From Coriaria nepalensis (lineage: Eukaryota; Streptophyta; Magnoliopsida; Cucurbitales; Coriariaceae), in assembly GCA_027186245.1 (NCBI GenBank), contig CP114496.1, positions 8,644,001 to 8,708,000 on the forward strand: DNA of 64,000 bases, in the 5' to 3' direction. This document shows, piece by piece, positions 14,034 through 27,042 of the stretch. The number at the start of each line of letters is the position of its first letter. Within the stretch, counting starts at the first letter, position 1. Made by a program: the position numbers and the translations under genes. Under the pieces are notes generated by a model. That model was not told the origin of the DNA and ran no database searches. It saw only the letters and a program-made list of their open reading frames with translations.

Positions 14034-14411
14034 ATGGCAGCTCATATCGTCGGCGTTCAATCAGTCGGAATCCGAGCATGTGCCACATCCGATCACCGGA
14101 AACAGGACGCGCACCGTCGAAGCACCTCTTCCCCTTCTTCCTCCGCGAACTGGTGGACTCCGCTCTTCGGCTGGTCCTCTGAACCGGACTACATTGATTC
14201 CAGTCGCGGTCGGAAATCGGACTTAGCGATCTCCGACTCTAAACAGTCGAGATCTAGGATCGCTCCTGGTAGCTTCACGGAGGAGAAGGCGAGGCGGTTT
14301 CGGATGATGACGATGGAATCGGCTTCCTTTCATGACGCCATGTACCACTCCGCGATCGCTAACCGTATGGCCTCTGATTTCAAAAACCGATCCGATTCTT
14401 CAAACTACTAA
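14034..14411 (+). CDS. Conserved plant protein of unknown function, 125 aa, single exon
   Basis: Intact ORF with ATG in good context (AGAATGGCA), about 100 bp downstream of a TATA box. The protein has a Ser-rich basic N-terminus, then the block NWWTPLFGWSSEPDYID (residues 39-55), RSRIAPGSFTEEKARRFR (73-90) and SFHDAMYHSAIANRMASDF (98-116). This order of short motifs is one I recognise from a family of small uncharacterised angiosperm proteins. There is no signal peptide, membrane helix or known catalytic motif. The Trp/Phe-rich and helical C-terminal blocks suggest a binding protein. Codon usage is GC-richer than the flanks, as expected for real coding DNA. An overlapping longer frame from 13906 is a shadow. 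Confidence 0.85.
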   Translation: MAAHIVGVQSVGIRACATSDHRKQDAHRRSTSSPSSSANWWTPLFGWSSEPDYIDSSRGRKSDLAISDSKQSRSRIAPGSFTEEKARRFRMMTMESASFHDAMYHSAIANRMASDFKNRSDSSNY

Positions 14412-15379
14412 ACAATGAATTATTAGCGTTTGAGTAGATTTCTACTTTTTTTACTTTTTTCTTATTTTTGTTGTTGATTGTGATCGTGATGATGTAAAAT
14501 ATTAAGAAGGTGGTGGTTAAAGATGATTCGTTGGAGATGAATAAAGCATGTAAAATTATTGATGTAAATTACTACAATAATTACTTTATCTTCTTTGGAC
14601 AGTGAAAGATTGTGATGGGATCGTTTGATTAGTTCTTTCTTTATGCAATTAAGAAGATTAGAAGTAAAGCCATTGAACGGCTGGGATTTAGCTGACTTTG
14701 CGTGTAATAGCGAGGCGAAGGCGATCTAGATTCGAGACTTGAAGAAAGAATATTCTTTGTTTTTTCAAATTTAAAGTAATTTTCTCATATATATATATAT
14801 GTATGTATACAATATCTATATCTATATATACATATGTCACATTGTCGTGGCAATCAGATCTTGACAAGAGATGTCAAATTAAAATATTGTGATTTTATTC
14901 TCTAGTTTAAGACAATAATCTCTACCAGCCGTCTAGAATATTGATATGGCCGATACGTAATACATGTAACATGTAGGCCCAGTTCGGTATCACGACCGTC
15001 GGGAGTATTTACATCGGAGTACCTCAAAATGTCTCCGGACACGGTCATGAGCCGTCTAAAACAGTTCTGAGATCCAAATTTCTCAAATACAACGTACAAT
15101 ATTCTTTCCGGGCTAACTCGTCATTAAGTATCAGTAAGGGTTTGCCCATATGAAAACAGGCTTTTTATTAAGCTTTTATGACCTTTCTTACAAAAACAAA
15201 AAATGAATACCATAGTGCAAAAACCCAAGTCTAATACTATTTTTATACTTGTAATACAAGCCGCAGCATACCCTCAGATATGGTGTAAAGCTAATTTCCA
15301 ATAGTCCAGAATATTATGACAGTAATGATGCCGAAAACAATTGAGAATCGGATATTGCAACTCCCAAACTCCATGGAAT
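14412..15379. other. Intergenic between convergent genes
   Basis: The 3' UTR of the 125-aa gene occupies roughly the first 200 bp. A (TA)n run lies near 14790-14830. A 65-codon minus ORF at 14902-15099 shows no recognisable family. The right end is probably the 3' UTR of the small membrane protein gene. Confidence 0.5.
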
Positions 15380-16820
15380 TCACTTGCTCTCGATGTCATA
15401 GAGGTCTGTTCTGTTAAATGTCTGTTAAGGAAAATAACACGAGAATGAAAAACGATGAAGGAAAATCAAATGTCAAAATAAAAAAGAGGAAAAAAAGTGA
15501 TATCTATCTATATTCACGGCTTTATCACCCAACAGGCGATGTAGCAGAATGAATCTGAAACCAAAAATCAGAGAGCTAAGATTGTTCAAATATGTAAGTC
15601 GTTAGTATAATCAAATGAAACTCTCTAACTACATCATAATGATCAGATAAAACAGAAGATAGACACCACTTTTAAGAGTTTAACTCAAAATTCAAGCCCC
15701 AAGAAGGAAAACTTTTCTCTGATCAGCTTCAACTTAAAGCAGGATGCTAAAATTTCGATTCATACTTGTAGTTTGTAAATATGCAAACGAATATACAAAT
15801 GCAGGATTGAGCTCCTCACCAGTTCCCTAAGAGACCGGGCAGAGACAATTCTCTAATAATTTTGACCCAAAAAAATCCCTCATGATCATGTTAACTATGT
15901 AGTATGTGAAAAGATGAAAACCCCAAAAAGAGAGTGAGAATCTAAACCTCAATTTTGGTTCCCTCTAAACCTAAATTTAGTGGTTTAAACCCATAATTTC
16001 ACGATTAAAACTCTACATTCTATGATTCTAATGTGTACATTCATATCCCCTAAAAAGAAAGAAAGAACTCACATGCTTTCACTTCAAAAAGGAATGATTC
16101 TCCATCAAATTCAAATGCATAATTTATTAGTCAAAATGAAAAAAATCTGGAGATGCATTCACAAGAAATGCTTACATAAACACTGGAAATCAATTGAACA
16201 CAAAGCAAATATGATCATTGCAATGACAGCATCGAAAATTCAACATTATAAGAACAACGAGGAAACACACACACACACACATATGTATATATATATATAA
16301 AGTTAAAGCAGCAAAACACAAGAAATATATGCAAAGTTATAGTGTGAATCTAATATGAATCAAGTTGAATTAGAAATGCTAGAGTCACTGTTTGGGAAAA
16401 AAAATAAAAGGATACACCAAGTAAAAGCCATGAACAAATGCCCCAGCCAACACAGCCGTAAACAAACGGTCCCTCAAAACCGGTTGCTTCCTCAGCGAGA
16501 GTCTGACTGAAAGAAGAAAACCACGAAATTCCCAATTACGAACCAAAAAAAAAAAGAAATGAAGAACGAAAAAAAAAATCCTTACTGAGAGGAAGAACAG
16601 GAGCGTATACGAGAGGAAGCAAGAACTTAAACGGCGTTTTCTTATTCTGCTTCCTCGCCGCAGCTTCTCTTTAAGATTAAAAATCACAAACAATTAGAAT
16701 CAATGAATAAATAAATAGGAGAAAAGATATTTGGCCGAGTGAGATTTTCTAGGCTTCAAGCATAATACGGAAATGAATTCGTGCGACTCACTGAGTTGTT
16801 AAATCAGACGGCGCGGCCAT
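15380..16820 (-). CDS. Small conserved plant membrane protein, 77 aa, four exons
   Basis: Exons 16820-16792, 16668-16586, 16506-16416 and 15410-15380 splice to exactly 234 nt, all GT-AG. The product starts MAAPSDLTTQEAAARKQNKK. A first hydrophobic block PFKFLLPLVYAPVLPLI (22-38) and a second LFTAVLAGAFVHGFYLV (52-68) flank the basic loop RLSLRKQPVLRDR, so a two-helix hairpin is likely. The end is TDLYDIESK. The last intron, about 1 kb, contains a (CA)n(TA)n microsatellite. I recall near-identical tiny proteins across land plants, without an assigned function. The perfect frame through four tiny exons makes it a confident gene, although no exon is long enough to stand out alone. Confidence 0.87.
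16261..16300. repeat. (CA)n-(TA)n compound microsatellite
   Basis: An ACACACACACACACACAC run followed by ATATGTATATATATATATA, inside the last intron of the 77-aa membrane protein gene. Confidence 0.8.
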
Positions 16821-18219
16821 GGCGGATTCGAGTAGAGAGATCTGACGCCTTGAAAGAAGAAGATCGCAAACTGTTTTTAGTTTGAGATAATTTGACTAGA
16901 ATAGTACCAAGGTAAGCTCGTTAATCCTTTTGTAAATAAATTCAAAATTATGAATTTGAGAAAGACGGAAACACCCTTTACCCTAACATCTCAAAATCTA
17001 ACCGTTACTTTCTCAACTATTGATTTCCCTCTTCTTTCAACAACCTCCACCGCTGCTCGAAGTCCACCGCCCGGGATTTCTTTCAACAAGTTACAAATTC
17101 AAGGTATATGAAAAATTCAACCTGTGCCTATCAGGTGATAATTAGTCATACCACCTTAGCAGAAGTGGGCAACTTCTTGTCTAGAAAATTAATGGTTGGT
17201 TGCAAGTATTTGTTGCTGGCCCTCAGACCCAACTTGGAGCAGACTGCAAAGGCTTCACCGTTTAGCTGCAAAACAGCAAAATGAGAGAGCATCATATCAA
17301 TTCAGAAGATCAAATCAATATCCAACACGCATCATCACTTTCAGAGAAGGAAAGCCCATCCTCTCTAGAAGCGAGTTAACGCCTAAAGATAGCAAAATAT
17401 GGTAGGTAAAACTAAAAAGAGACGGAACAAAAACCCAATTCACTGGTAAGCTCGCGAGAGAGATGAATAACCCAGAGGGATGGTGACCAGATAGAGAGAT
17501 GAGCAGAGGGAGGTAACGAAGAGAAAGAAGAACAAAAACTTGGTAAGGTCGCGATTTTCGGAAGGTAAGCTCAAATAGAAATCGAGAGGAAGAACCCAAA
17601 TCTGTTCGTGGGTAAGGGACGAAAGAGGGGTAATCTGGTAAATCGAAATCGCTAGAGACAGATTTTTGGTGAACTGAAACTGGATAATTTGGAAGGAAAA
17701 AAGGAAGAATGATGAAGAGGAAGAAGAGAAAAAGAATGAAAAAGGCGAGCTTCGTCGAGAATGAAGAGGAAGAAGGAAAGAAGGAAAAGCATGAGCCGTA
17801 TTCCAAAGATCCGAGTCATATAGCCGTATTCCGATATGTGGCTTAAAAAACCTTTTGGATGTATTTGTCCATTAGATCTCGATCGGACGTCCCTTATCAG
17901 CAACAGTAACGATTGATTATTTCTTGACTACTTATCATTGTTTGCTTTTTTTCTTCCTCTCCTTTATTCCTTCACAAATAGATTTGGAGTTTGAGAAATT
18001 GAATTTTAAAAAAGTGATCCTGGGATCAATCGTTTTGAACTGGATTTAAATATAAACTCACTTGGTTAAGCGACTGAGAAATCGAAGAAGTTTAATGTTA
18101 AAATTGGATTAGTAGATCTTTGTGGGTCCTACTACAAGAGCTTTTAGGGATAACGAGGTACCTCCTAGAATGACCAATTTGTTTCTGTACTCATTTGTGT
18201 TTTTTGTTTTTGAATACCA
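16821..18219. other. Intergenic with purine/pyrimidine-skewed stretch and possible gene scraps
   Basis: 16821-17100 is the upstream region of the membrane protein gene. Downstream, 17400-17800 is strongly purine-rich on the plus strand and therefore gives long but low-complexity Phe/Leu/Ser-rich frames on the minus strand. A better exon candidate is minus 17279-17156: it follows TTTTGCAG and reads NGEAFAVCSKLGLRASNKYL, then QPTINFLDKKLPTSAKVV to a stop. Its family is not recognised and no partner exon could be joined. Confidence 0.35.
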
Positions 18220-18319
18220 GACGTGAAGCCGAGCAAGCTGCAGCTGCCAGTCAGCCTCTTCCTGTTCCTGACGACGATGACGATGATACATTCGTGATCA
18301 AAGCCTCTCTTTTTGTGAG
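18220..18319 (+). pseudogene. Orphan exon-like fragment with acidic run
   Basis: A segment bounded by ATACCAG and GTGAGTAAC (good acceptor and donor) encodes REAEQAAAASQPLPVPDDDD, then DDTFVIKASLF. No adjoining exon was found on either side. The codon pattern and splice signals look real, so it may be a leftover exon of a decayed or translocated gene. Family not recognised. Confidence 0.3.
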
Positions 18320-19230
18320 TAACTTGCGGACATCTCTGTCATTTTACACTATGATCCCTCTTTTTTGGTCTATGTTCTTTTACTCAAAGCCTCTCTTTTT
18401 TCCCCTTATTTCATGCCCTTGTTGTGTCTTCTGTATTTTCTTTGTTCTCTTTTTCCCTCTTCTTCAAGCCCTAGTAAATGGAAGTAAGTAGCTTTAGTAG
18501 AGAAAAATTAGACTCACTTGTTCATAAGATATTGGTACTATCCTTTCTGAACAATTTGAACAAAACGACATCTTGTTGTCTTCTCTTATGGTGATTTCTA
18601 TACAAAATGTCATATCTAAAATCCAAGTTAGAGCTTTCACATTAGTTCTTGTGTCAGTTTTTGTTCGTATTTAACGTGTCAAACAAGTAATACAGTAAAT
18701 CTAGCAAGTGATAAAAACTTGGCACACGTTTTTTCTTATTTGCATGGCCCGGGACCTACCCCAAACTCTATGGATCCAATTACTTAGCTCAGCCCATCAC
18801 TCCATCTACCATGGGCCGAATGCTCATGTCTTTTTATCATTAGGACTTGGGACATATGTTAATTGCTAAGAACAGACGTGTCTTTATATCATTAGAGGAG
18901 GATGATGATGGAGGAGTGATACGAAATCAGAGAAAGAAACATGAAAATGGTGGAGGGAGGGATGATCATGGTAGGGTAATTGAAAATGATAGAGAACATA
19001 AAATTTTTCATTAGAACTTGAAACAAAACATAACATGTTGTGGAACGGGACAAGTGCTTGGGTTACAGAGGCATGGAAAAAAAAAAAAAAAAGAGGAGGA
19101 TAGGAAGCAGCTGTCTTTGTCTTGCAATGCCCATATGCTAAGCTAAACTGTTGTTATTGTTAAAGAAATAACATTATTAGGGCCAAAAATCCTGCATTTA
19201 TGTTTTGGAAATGACTAGCTAATGCCCGAT
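18320..19230. other. Intergenic, no gene seen
   Basis: Spacer with a GATGATGATGGAGGAG stretch near 18900 and an A16 tract at about 19077. The right border is the solo LTR. Confidence 0.55.
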
Positions 19231-20258
19231 TGTTGGAGTCAGTGTGTATATATAATAAATAAAATACAATGAATAATAATATGAACAATAAATAAGGAAG
19301 TAGCGATTGAATAAAATAGAATAGTATGTAAAACATAATTTATAAGAAATAAAACAGAATAGTAAAATAAAACATAACAAAATTTGTAAAAAGTAGAATA
19401 AAATATAATCTGTAAAAATAAAATAAAACAGTAAAATAAAATAAAATAGAATCTGAAAAAAATAAACAAAATAGTAAAATAAACATAACAGAATATGAAA
19501 ATAAAACAGAATAGAACAGCAATAGAGAATCAAACTGAGGGTTGTTATACTATAGTTTCCTTAAAACAAATTCACCCCCTCATGTTGGTATAGAAAGTTG
19601 AACATCATATGTCTCTCAGGATACAACAGAGACGAATAGTAGCGGTGCACCACCGAATTATTCCCGACAAACTCAAATAGTGGCTCGAACTCTACTACAC
19701 TGGAAACTTAGAACTCTAGAGAAAGAAAGGAAAACAAATAGATAAGAGATTTCTTTTCTGGTTGTATGGGAGGAAGATGTTATTTATAGGCTCATGAGGG
19801 GATAGGAGATTAATGAAAATTAATATATGTTTAATTCATATTTAAATATGATGAAACTAAAAATTAAATTTCATTCTTTCATCTTCAAACTAAAAATTAA
19901 TATAGGGCAAACCGGGTTCGGATTTGCATCCTCTTGTAGGCGCGCGCAATAGAGAGCATTCTAGCTTATATTTTATTACTCATTAACAAATGTGCAATTT
20001 TATATAAACACTCTTTTACTTATTCTCATTTCCAATGTGAGATAAAATTTTCTTCCATTTTTTCTCTTTCAAACCATTTATTGGGTTGCACTTTGAGATT
20101 CAATTTTCACTCATTAATCATTTTGAGCATACCATATACCGATTCGAAACTCTTCTGGATAAGAACTCAAATCAATTTTAACATTTCATTTACACAAAAT
20201 AAACTCCACTCAAAATCGAGCATAAATATAATATATTGATATGCTAATTTTTTCAACA
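19231..20258 (-). mobile_element. Solo LTR of a copia-type retrotransposon
   Basis: The segment starts TGTTGGAGTC and ends TTTTTCAACA, the TGTTG...CAACA termini usual for plant Ty1/copia LTRs. It is flanked by CCGAT (19226-19230) and CCAAT (20259-20263), a 5-bp target duplication with one change. A second, inverted copy occurs at 34344-35480, so this is a repeat family. The left 300 bp is an A/T low-complexity run of AAAATAnAA type, which gives false membrane-like ORFs on the minus strand. There is no internal region next to it, so recombination between LTRs probably deleted the rest. The minus-strand orientation is inferred from comparison with the second copy. Confidence 0.75.
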
Positions 20259-23200
20259 CCAATCACCTTCCTTCCTTCCATCTTCTTAATCTCTTTTACC
20301 ACTTGAAAGTTCAGCATCACTACTCTTTTTCTCTATCATCTCCATCTCCATCTGCATTTATTATTATTATGTTTTTGTTTTTTTGTTTTTTTTTCTGTCT
20401 TCATATGGTTATTACATAGGTTTTTGATTTGATGATTTTTAGATTCACTAGCTGAGCTCACATAGTTAATGCTCTGTTTTTTCTCTTCTGTAATTATTTT
20501 TTTCTTGGAATAAGATTTGACGGAGATAATTCGACATATTTAAGTGATCTTGAGTTTAGTCCAAAAATAATTTTTAAAATATTAAAATTTTAATTATATT
20601 TAATTAGTCTAAATTGAATAATATTTTGATCAAATCCGAAGAAAAGTATTGAATGTTCAGAAATGAACCTTCTCTTTCTCACCATCCACCAACAAGTTCA
20701 TCATCACTAACCCCTTTCTCCACCATCCCCCATAAAAGAGGCTTGAAAGTGGGATTGCTTTCCTTTCCTTTCCTTTGTCTGCTTAGAACCAACATTTCAA
20801 TGGAGCCAAATGCCAATATCCAACCCCACTCTACCCTATCTATCATTCCACAATTCAAATAACTCAGCACTTGTTCTTAGAAACCTTACACTCCAATTTA
20901 GTTTTCTTTTTTTTTTTTAACATTGAACAAAAAACCAATATTTTTTTCCCCTCAAATGTTTTTTGTTTGTGAGTGGAAACTGAAAGTCTGAAGATCTTAA
21001 CCTGTCAATCTGTCTCTGTTAGCGACCAATAACAGCTGTTGCAGAATTCTGTAAAACAAATTTGTTTTTTTATTTTATTTATTAATTATTATTAAAGCCT
21101 GAATGCAAAAATGAATGATATGACTGAGGTACTGTCAAGATCAACTTCATATTTGTTGCAGACTTGCAGTGCTTATATCTATGCTGTGTTTAGGGTTTTT
21201 CTTCTGTCTTATTTTTTATTTTTTTGGTAATAAAAATAATAAAAAATAAATAAAGGAAGAAATAAATTTTTTTTTGAGTCTTAAAATCGGCTGGGATACT
21301 AATAAATAACATTAATTAATTTTATTTATATTAATTTATATAATTATATAATAATAATTATTATTATTATTTTCTTCAAGTTGATGTCATGTCATGTCAT
21401 TTATTACAAGAAAACACGTTAACATCAACTGCAAGAAAAACATGTATAAAATGAAAACCAAGTCCTTTTTCAATTTGTGTCTTTTATCACGTCCCAATCA
21501 TAACGAACCCACCCTGCCACTAGTAATCCTCTGGTAATTATTTTGAGAATATAAAAAATTATTAATTATGTTTTTAATTAAATATTTTTTTCTTATACCC
21601 TATTTTCTTATTTATAAAAATATATATATTTCGAAAACAAAAATAAAAGAAACAATTTCTAAACACACCCTTATTTTCTAATTTTCTCTCTTTTTTATAT
21701 AGATATAATTCCTTCATTATAATTTTAAGATTATTTATTTAAAATATAATAATTTTAAATTAAACAGATTAATTCATTTAATAAAAATAAAAACTAATTT
21801 CCCAAACTCAACATTAAAAAGGTTAGATAAATATTTTCTTATTTATTTAATTGGAAAATGAAAAATAAAATTTAATTATTAAGTAAATTAAGGTGTTTTG
21901 GTCAAGAAAAACAAATCAATGTAATTAGAAAAAGGGGGGGGGGGGGGAAGAAAAAGTTCATCTTGATCTAGAGTTTAAAGTACAACTTAAAAAGACCCGC
22001 CATTTGAGCGGAGGAGACATAAAAGGGACAAGGTTGGGTTAGTTTGTAAAGGGACAAAACAAAAACATATAAGCATGATGACCCCATGAGATGTTGTGTA
22101 GTAATAATATCTATCTATCTAGTGTTCTGTATTTCCCTATTATTATTGTTATTATTTATTATTATTATTATCTTAAAAAAAAAAAAAAAAGTAAATACAC
22201 CTTTGGCTTTGTTACTCTTACAAATTCATTATGTTAATATAATTTATTAATATCTTGAATTTCAGTCCGATATGAATTACAGTTTATAATATGTATTAAT
22301 AAAATTTTTATTTTTTTATTTTTATTTTTATTTTTAAAAAATATTTAAATTTGTAAATTTTGATACGTGCAGAAATAACTTCACATAATACTATTTACAA
22401 GTTTACACTTTTTGAGTGAGATCATAAATAAGAGTGAAACATCAAAAGATAGTTTACAAATTACACGACACATGTAACTAGAGGAAGAGAGAGAGAGAGA
22501 GACAGAGGAAGAGTTAAAAGAGTGTAGGAGAGAGAGAGGGAAGAGAGAGAGAGAAGAGGGAAGAGAGGCTCGATAAACAAGAGAAGAGAAGGTGAAAAAG
22601 AAAAAGGTACGGAAGATAGAGTGAGGCCATCTGACTCTTATATACTGATTTGTATATAAACACTGCCAAAGTTTGTTATCTTTGTAGTCTCTCAATCTTG
22701 TCTTTTCATTTTCGTATGTATGGATTACATATTGTTACTTGCTAATACATAAAGCACAAATATTGGATCATTTTTCAAATGGTAAATATTAGAATTTGGA
22801 AGGGGTGGTTTTGTAAATTTTGTGGAAGATGAAGGAAAAGGAAGTAAAGGGGGTGGGTGGAGACGAAGTGTAGTGTAAGTATCTGCCAAAGCTTGAGATG
22901 ATGTAACGGAGGAGGGGACTGGCGTCTGCGATCTATACATACACACAAATAAAAAAAAGTAGAAGATGAATTTGAATGATTGGATGACAAGTGGTAGATT
23001 CTGATTATACAAGGGCTTTTGACATGATAAAGACGCTGTTCTTTTAGCAGCTTGTGAAGGACTCGTCACACCAACCCCACCCCTTCCTGATTTATTTACA
23101 TTCGTTAAACTCACTTATCGATAATGAGATGATAGCTTAGTGATAATATACTGGTTTAGGAGCTGTAGTTAAATAAGAAATATGAGAATCTATAATGAGA

Positions 23201-26200
23201 TATGATGATTAATCATTATTAAAGTAAAACAGATTTGATTAGCAAGTAAATCAGGACTCTAATCTACATATGGGTTTAAAAAAATAAAAACATGCATATT
23301 GTAGATCATGCAAAACTACATTATCTTAAATAAATGAATGTAATGAGTAAGATCGTGACTATATTATAAATGTATATGTCACGTTAGGAAGGATTTGGTA
23401 GCAAATCCCATCTTTTGCTCTCCACGATTTCTTACACCAACTAAATCTTGTTTCCTTTATGATCATAGTATCATATATATACTATAATGTTTAAGAAATA
23501 CTTTAATATTCATAAAATGTTTATCACTAATCACATTTGTTCGCTAATCTCTTAGGATCGGTGATATTACCGCATCATATCGTATATTATATATATATGG
23601 TCTCGTGTATTACATCGCTTAATCGTAATTAAGGGTCGGAAGTTCCGGATTAAGATTTACATGTTTAATCTGCAGAATGAAAACAAACGCTACACCATAT
23701 TTCACAATAAGACAAGTACTATATTGTATAGATAGAGATAGAGAGTAGTACCCCTTTAATCTGCAGAAGAAGCAGCCTTTTTTCGGATGCATTTTTTAGA
23801 TCTTTATAATGATTAATGGGCTCGAAAATGAGTGAACTCATAATAAAAATAATTGGAATCGGAAGCAAAGCTAGCTTGCAAAAAGTACCTTATCAGTTAT
23901 CAGATGCATGTTTTTTTTTTTTTTTTAAAGTTATTGGTTGGATCATTTTGGCCATTTTCGAAAACTCCACATGTTACATTTTCCTTTTCCTTTTCCCCCT
24001 TATCTTCTGTTTGGTTGCAGAGAAAATTTTGGATTGTGATTTGGGGGGGTGGGGGGCTAGCTATAATGCTAGATGTACTTATAGGCCAGCTACTTGATTC
24101 TCTGCTTGCGCCTTTTCATTTGGAAAGTTTTTTTCAATATTCGTAACAGATCCCATCTAAAGTTAAACAGGAAATGAACATTGCAAAGTCTAATTCATAT
24201 CTTCCTTGATGAATTCAACTAACTCATGGTGGTGCTCCTTCTATCTCCCTAGAATATGAAAAGGGTTTTGTGCGGCAACATATATCGTACCAAAATCGAT
24301 TACAACTATAATTATTATTCTCGTGTGATAAATAATGCGAAAACTCTATAATGTAATGTTTAATTAGATAAACACGGATTTATACAATGTGAATTGTACT
24401 AAAATATGACTATTACCTGTTACAAGATGCTCATTTGAAACCTACCTATAGCTTAACGGTCATAGATGTCATGGGAAGTGAAAGAAGGTGCACAGGGGAG
24501 AGGGGGCATACGGCCCCAACATGTCTTGGGTTCATTAGGACAAGGCGAGAGATGGATGGGGTTAGGGTGGGCACCCCCCACTGTTTGGGTCAACTACAGC
24601 ATATTTCTTACCTCCACCTAAAACTATACAAACAAACCCTAAAGACGCAGCTTTGTTCCCATGTGCACAATTTAAGTGCAACATTCCAAAACGACAACCC
24701 CCTTTGTGCACTTCTCTCCTTTCCCTTTCTTTTCCCACCCTCATATCATCTTTTTGGGAACAAGAAAAGAATTCAGCAGGTCCCCCCTCCCCTTCCTTTT
24801 TGTGTTTGGTTAACTCTTTTCTTCCCCCATTCTCGTCGATTCTCTTTCAATGTAACATTGATCTCAATTATACTTTTCTTCATATACACCTACCTACTAT
24901 ATTCACGAATCGATCAACTTTTATCTCAAAAGACTGAATTACGAGTGAAGAATTTAAAATGTCAAAAAACCAATTTTTTTATTGAGGGACTAACTTGTTT
25001 GGCTATGTGATCATGTATCAAAATTTACCTAAAAAATGCCATTGTTTGGCCAAGCATATATCCTTTCACTCTGATTGAATTTGAATTGAAAACATATTTT
25101 ATAACATAAGCTATAAATAAATTGAGAAATCAAATTCGAATCACTTATATAATCTATATATTTTTTCTCGTTTTTCTTACAAGCATTGAGAAGGTTATAT
25201 CAGCTATTGAAGAATTTTTTAAGATAATAATTTATAAGAGAGAATGATGGAGTTGACTTAATCATTTCCCTATATATGCACGTGCTGAGTTAATTTGTAC
25301 GTGGTGGTTGCAAGTTTAGGAACAATTAGTAATACTAACATGATGAAATCCTTCATATTTTAGATTTTAAATATTGGAACCGGTTTTAGGTAAGCTTTAT
25401 TTAATCGATTCATCTTAAGTATATATATATATTAATTTTATGTAATTAAATCATAAATTACATTAATTTTATATATAATTAAGGTAGATCAATACATTAT
25501 AAACACAATTCAACCAAAAAATTATCCCGAGCATTTGAATTACTATTTTTGCCATAAATATTGTGTTTAGCTTCATTACAAGACTAGTTAAAAAACCCGT
25601 TTAGGAGTATTTATAAGCAATCAAATATATTTATTTATATATATTTATAAGACTAGCTTAATATTTATTTTTCTAAACATAAGTATTTTTTTTTATATAT
25701 AAATATCAAATTGATACTTATAAAAAAATAAGCATATTTTAAACAATCTAATTAATTTTTATTTATAAACATATTTATTTAAACACCCTCAGCCTTACTA
25801 AAAGTTAAAATGGTCAAGTAATTAATTATTTAGAAAAAAAAAAAGAAAAAAAAAAGTAATTAAACTCTAGAACAAATCTAGAATCCTCATTAGATGTCTT
25901 GTCCCGTACGTAGGTTATAAATTGTTGCATGTCATCGTAATTAACCTAAATGTAATGAAAGATAATGATGATTGATGCATGAGAAGTGAACAATGTATTA
26001 TAATCACTCATATATAGTTTAATTTAATAATAAAGATTAAAAATAATATAAATTACCTCGTTTAGTAATAAATTAATAATTAATTAATTAATAATATACT
26101 TTATATACACCTCATGCTTCTCTGTCGTTCTACCACCAATCATACCTTATTTTAGAAATAACACAAATCTCCTCGCATATGATATGTAAGTCAATACAAA

Positions 26201-27042
26201 TATAAACTTAACTAAAAATGATTAAGAGGGTAAGTAAATGATTAATTTCCTAATTAATAAACTATATATCTTATTCGGGAAAGCTTCCTTCTTTTTAGTT
26301 AAAGACCATATAGTTCTACATTAACTAATAACTATCAATCTTGAAATATGGTAATAATTAATAATTATTTTTGCTAACTCTTAAAAGAAATGCATGTAAT
26401 TTGTGCCATTAATAATTTGACATAAATTTTAGAAAATTGAGCAATAAATAATCATATAAACCATATAAAAATTCTAATCTAAACGGTACCAACTCTTGAG
26501 AGACAAAATATTATTTCTAATTTGTAAATTTTGAAATTGCTACAAATTTTTACATCCTTATTCCCATTGCACTCCATTACAATTTTTTTTTTTTAATTTT
26601 TACTACTTTTTATTATTTTATTTAAATATCCCTTTCCCAAAAGCGAAATAATACAATAAAATAGAATTAAGATTCATATATAAAATCTATATATCTATAT
26701 ACTAGATAGGAATAGACTATATAGTAATCGACAAATAGAAGGGTAAGATTGTCTTCTTCAAAGTAAAGAGGAAAACAAACTCCTCATTCGTTGACCCTTA
26801 GAATTCCAATGGCGGACCCTACGCCGTTGGCCTTGCTAAGTACATATTAGCCTCTCTCTCTCTCTCTCTATCTCTTCCACTATTAAAATACCAAGTCACT
26901 CAACCTCAAGGTAGCCCGTTATATTAACCCACCGAAAAAAAAAGAAAGAAGAAGAAAACCAAAGCAAATCTCTTGTACTACTTACTACTACTACTACTAC
27001 TAGAAATTAGGAGCTTCTCTCCAAAAAGAGGAAAGAAAAAGA
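20259..27042. other. Gene desert, AT-rich, 6.8 kb
   Basis: No coding region is supported. Contents include a G14 tract (21934-21947); TAA/TTA repeats near 21340-21370 and 22140-22170; a TATA-like element (minus, about 22640) followed by a pyrimidine-rich leader down to about 22470 with no ORF behind it; and a CT-rich leader near 26850-26880 that belongs to the P450 gene. Longer frames at 22725-23114 (-) and 24435-25010 (+) are Pro/Ser/Phe-rich low complexity and match nothing I know. The last 600 bp is the likely promoter of the P450. Confidence 0.5.
21934..21947 (+). repeat. Poly(G) tract, G14
   Basis: Fourteen consecutive G in an AT-rich desert, preceded by AAAAA. It can form G-quadruplexes in principle and is length-unstable. 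Confidence 0.9.

Noticed and set aside
17315..17806. 163-codon minus ORF with a hydrophobic N-terminus
   Set aside because: It is a by-product of a purine-rich plus strand. Composition is Phe/Leu/Ser/Pro low complexity, no family motif is present, and it overlaps another equally long frame (17652-17903).
19219..19533. Three overlapping minus ORFs rich in Phe, Tyr and Ile, resembling membrane proteins
   Set aside because: They arise from the AAAATA/TTTTAT low-complexity part of the solo LTR. The sister copy at 35217-35417 gives the same false signal.
20653..20862. 69-codon plus ORF with an antisense partner
   Set aside because: Open on both strands by composition; no family resemblance.
22725..23114. 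129-codon minus ORF
   Set aside because: Ser/Pro-rich without motifs. It could be a leader of a missing gene, but nothing downstream supports it.
24435..25010. 191-codon plus ORF in the desert
   Set aside because: No recognisable domain, uneven composition, no convincing promoter or splice context, and an overlapping competing frame (24653-24937).
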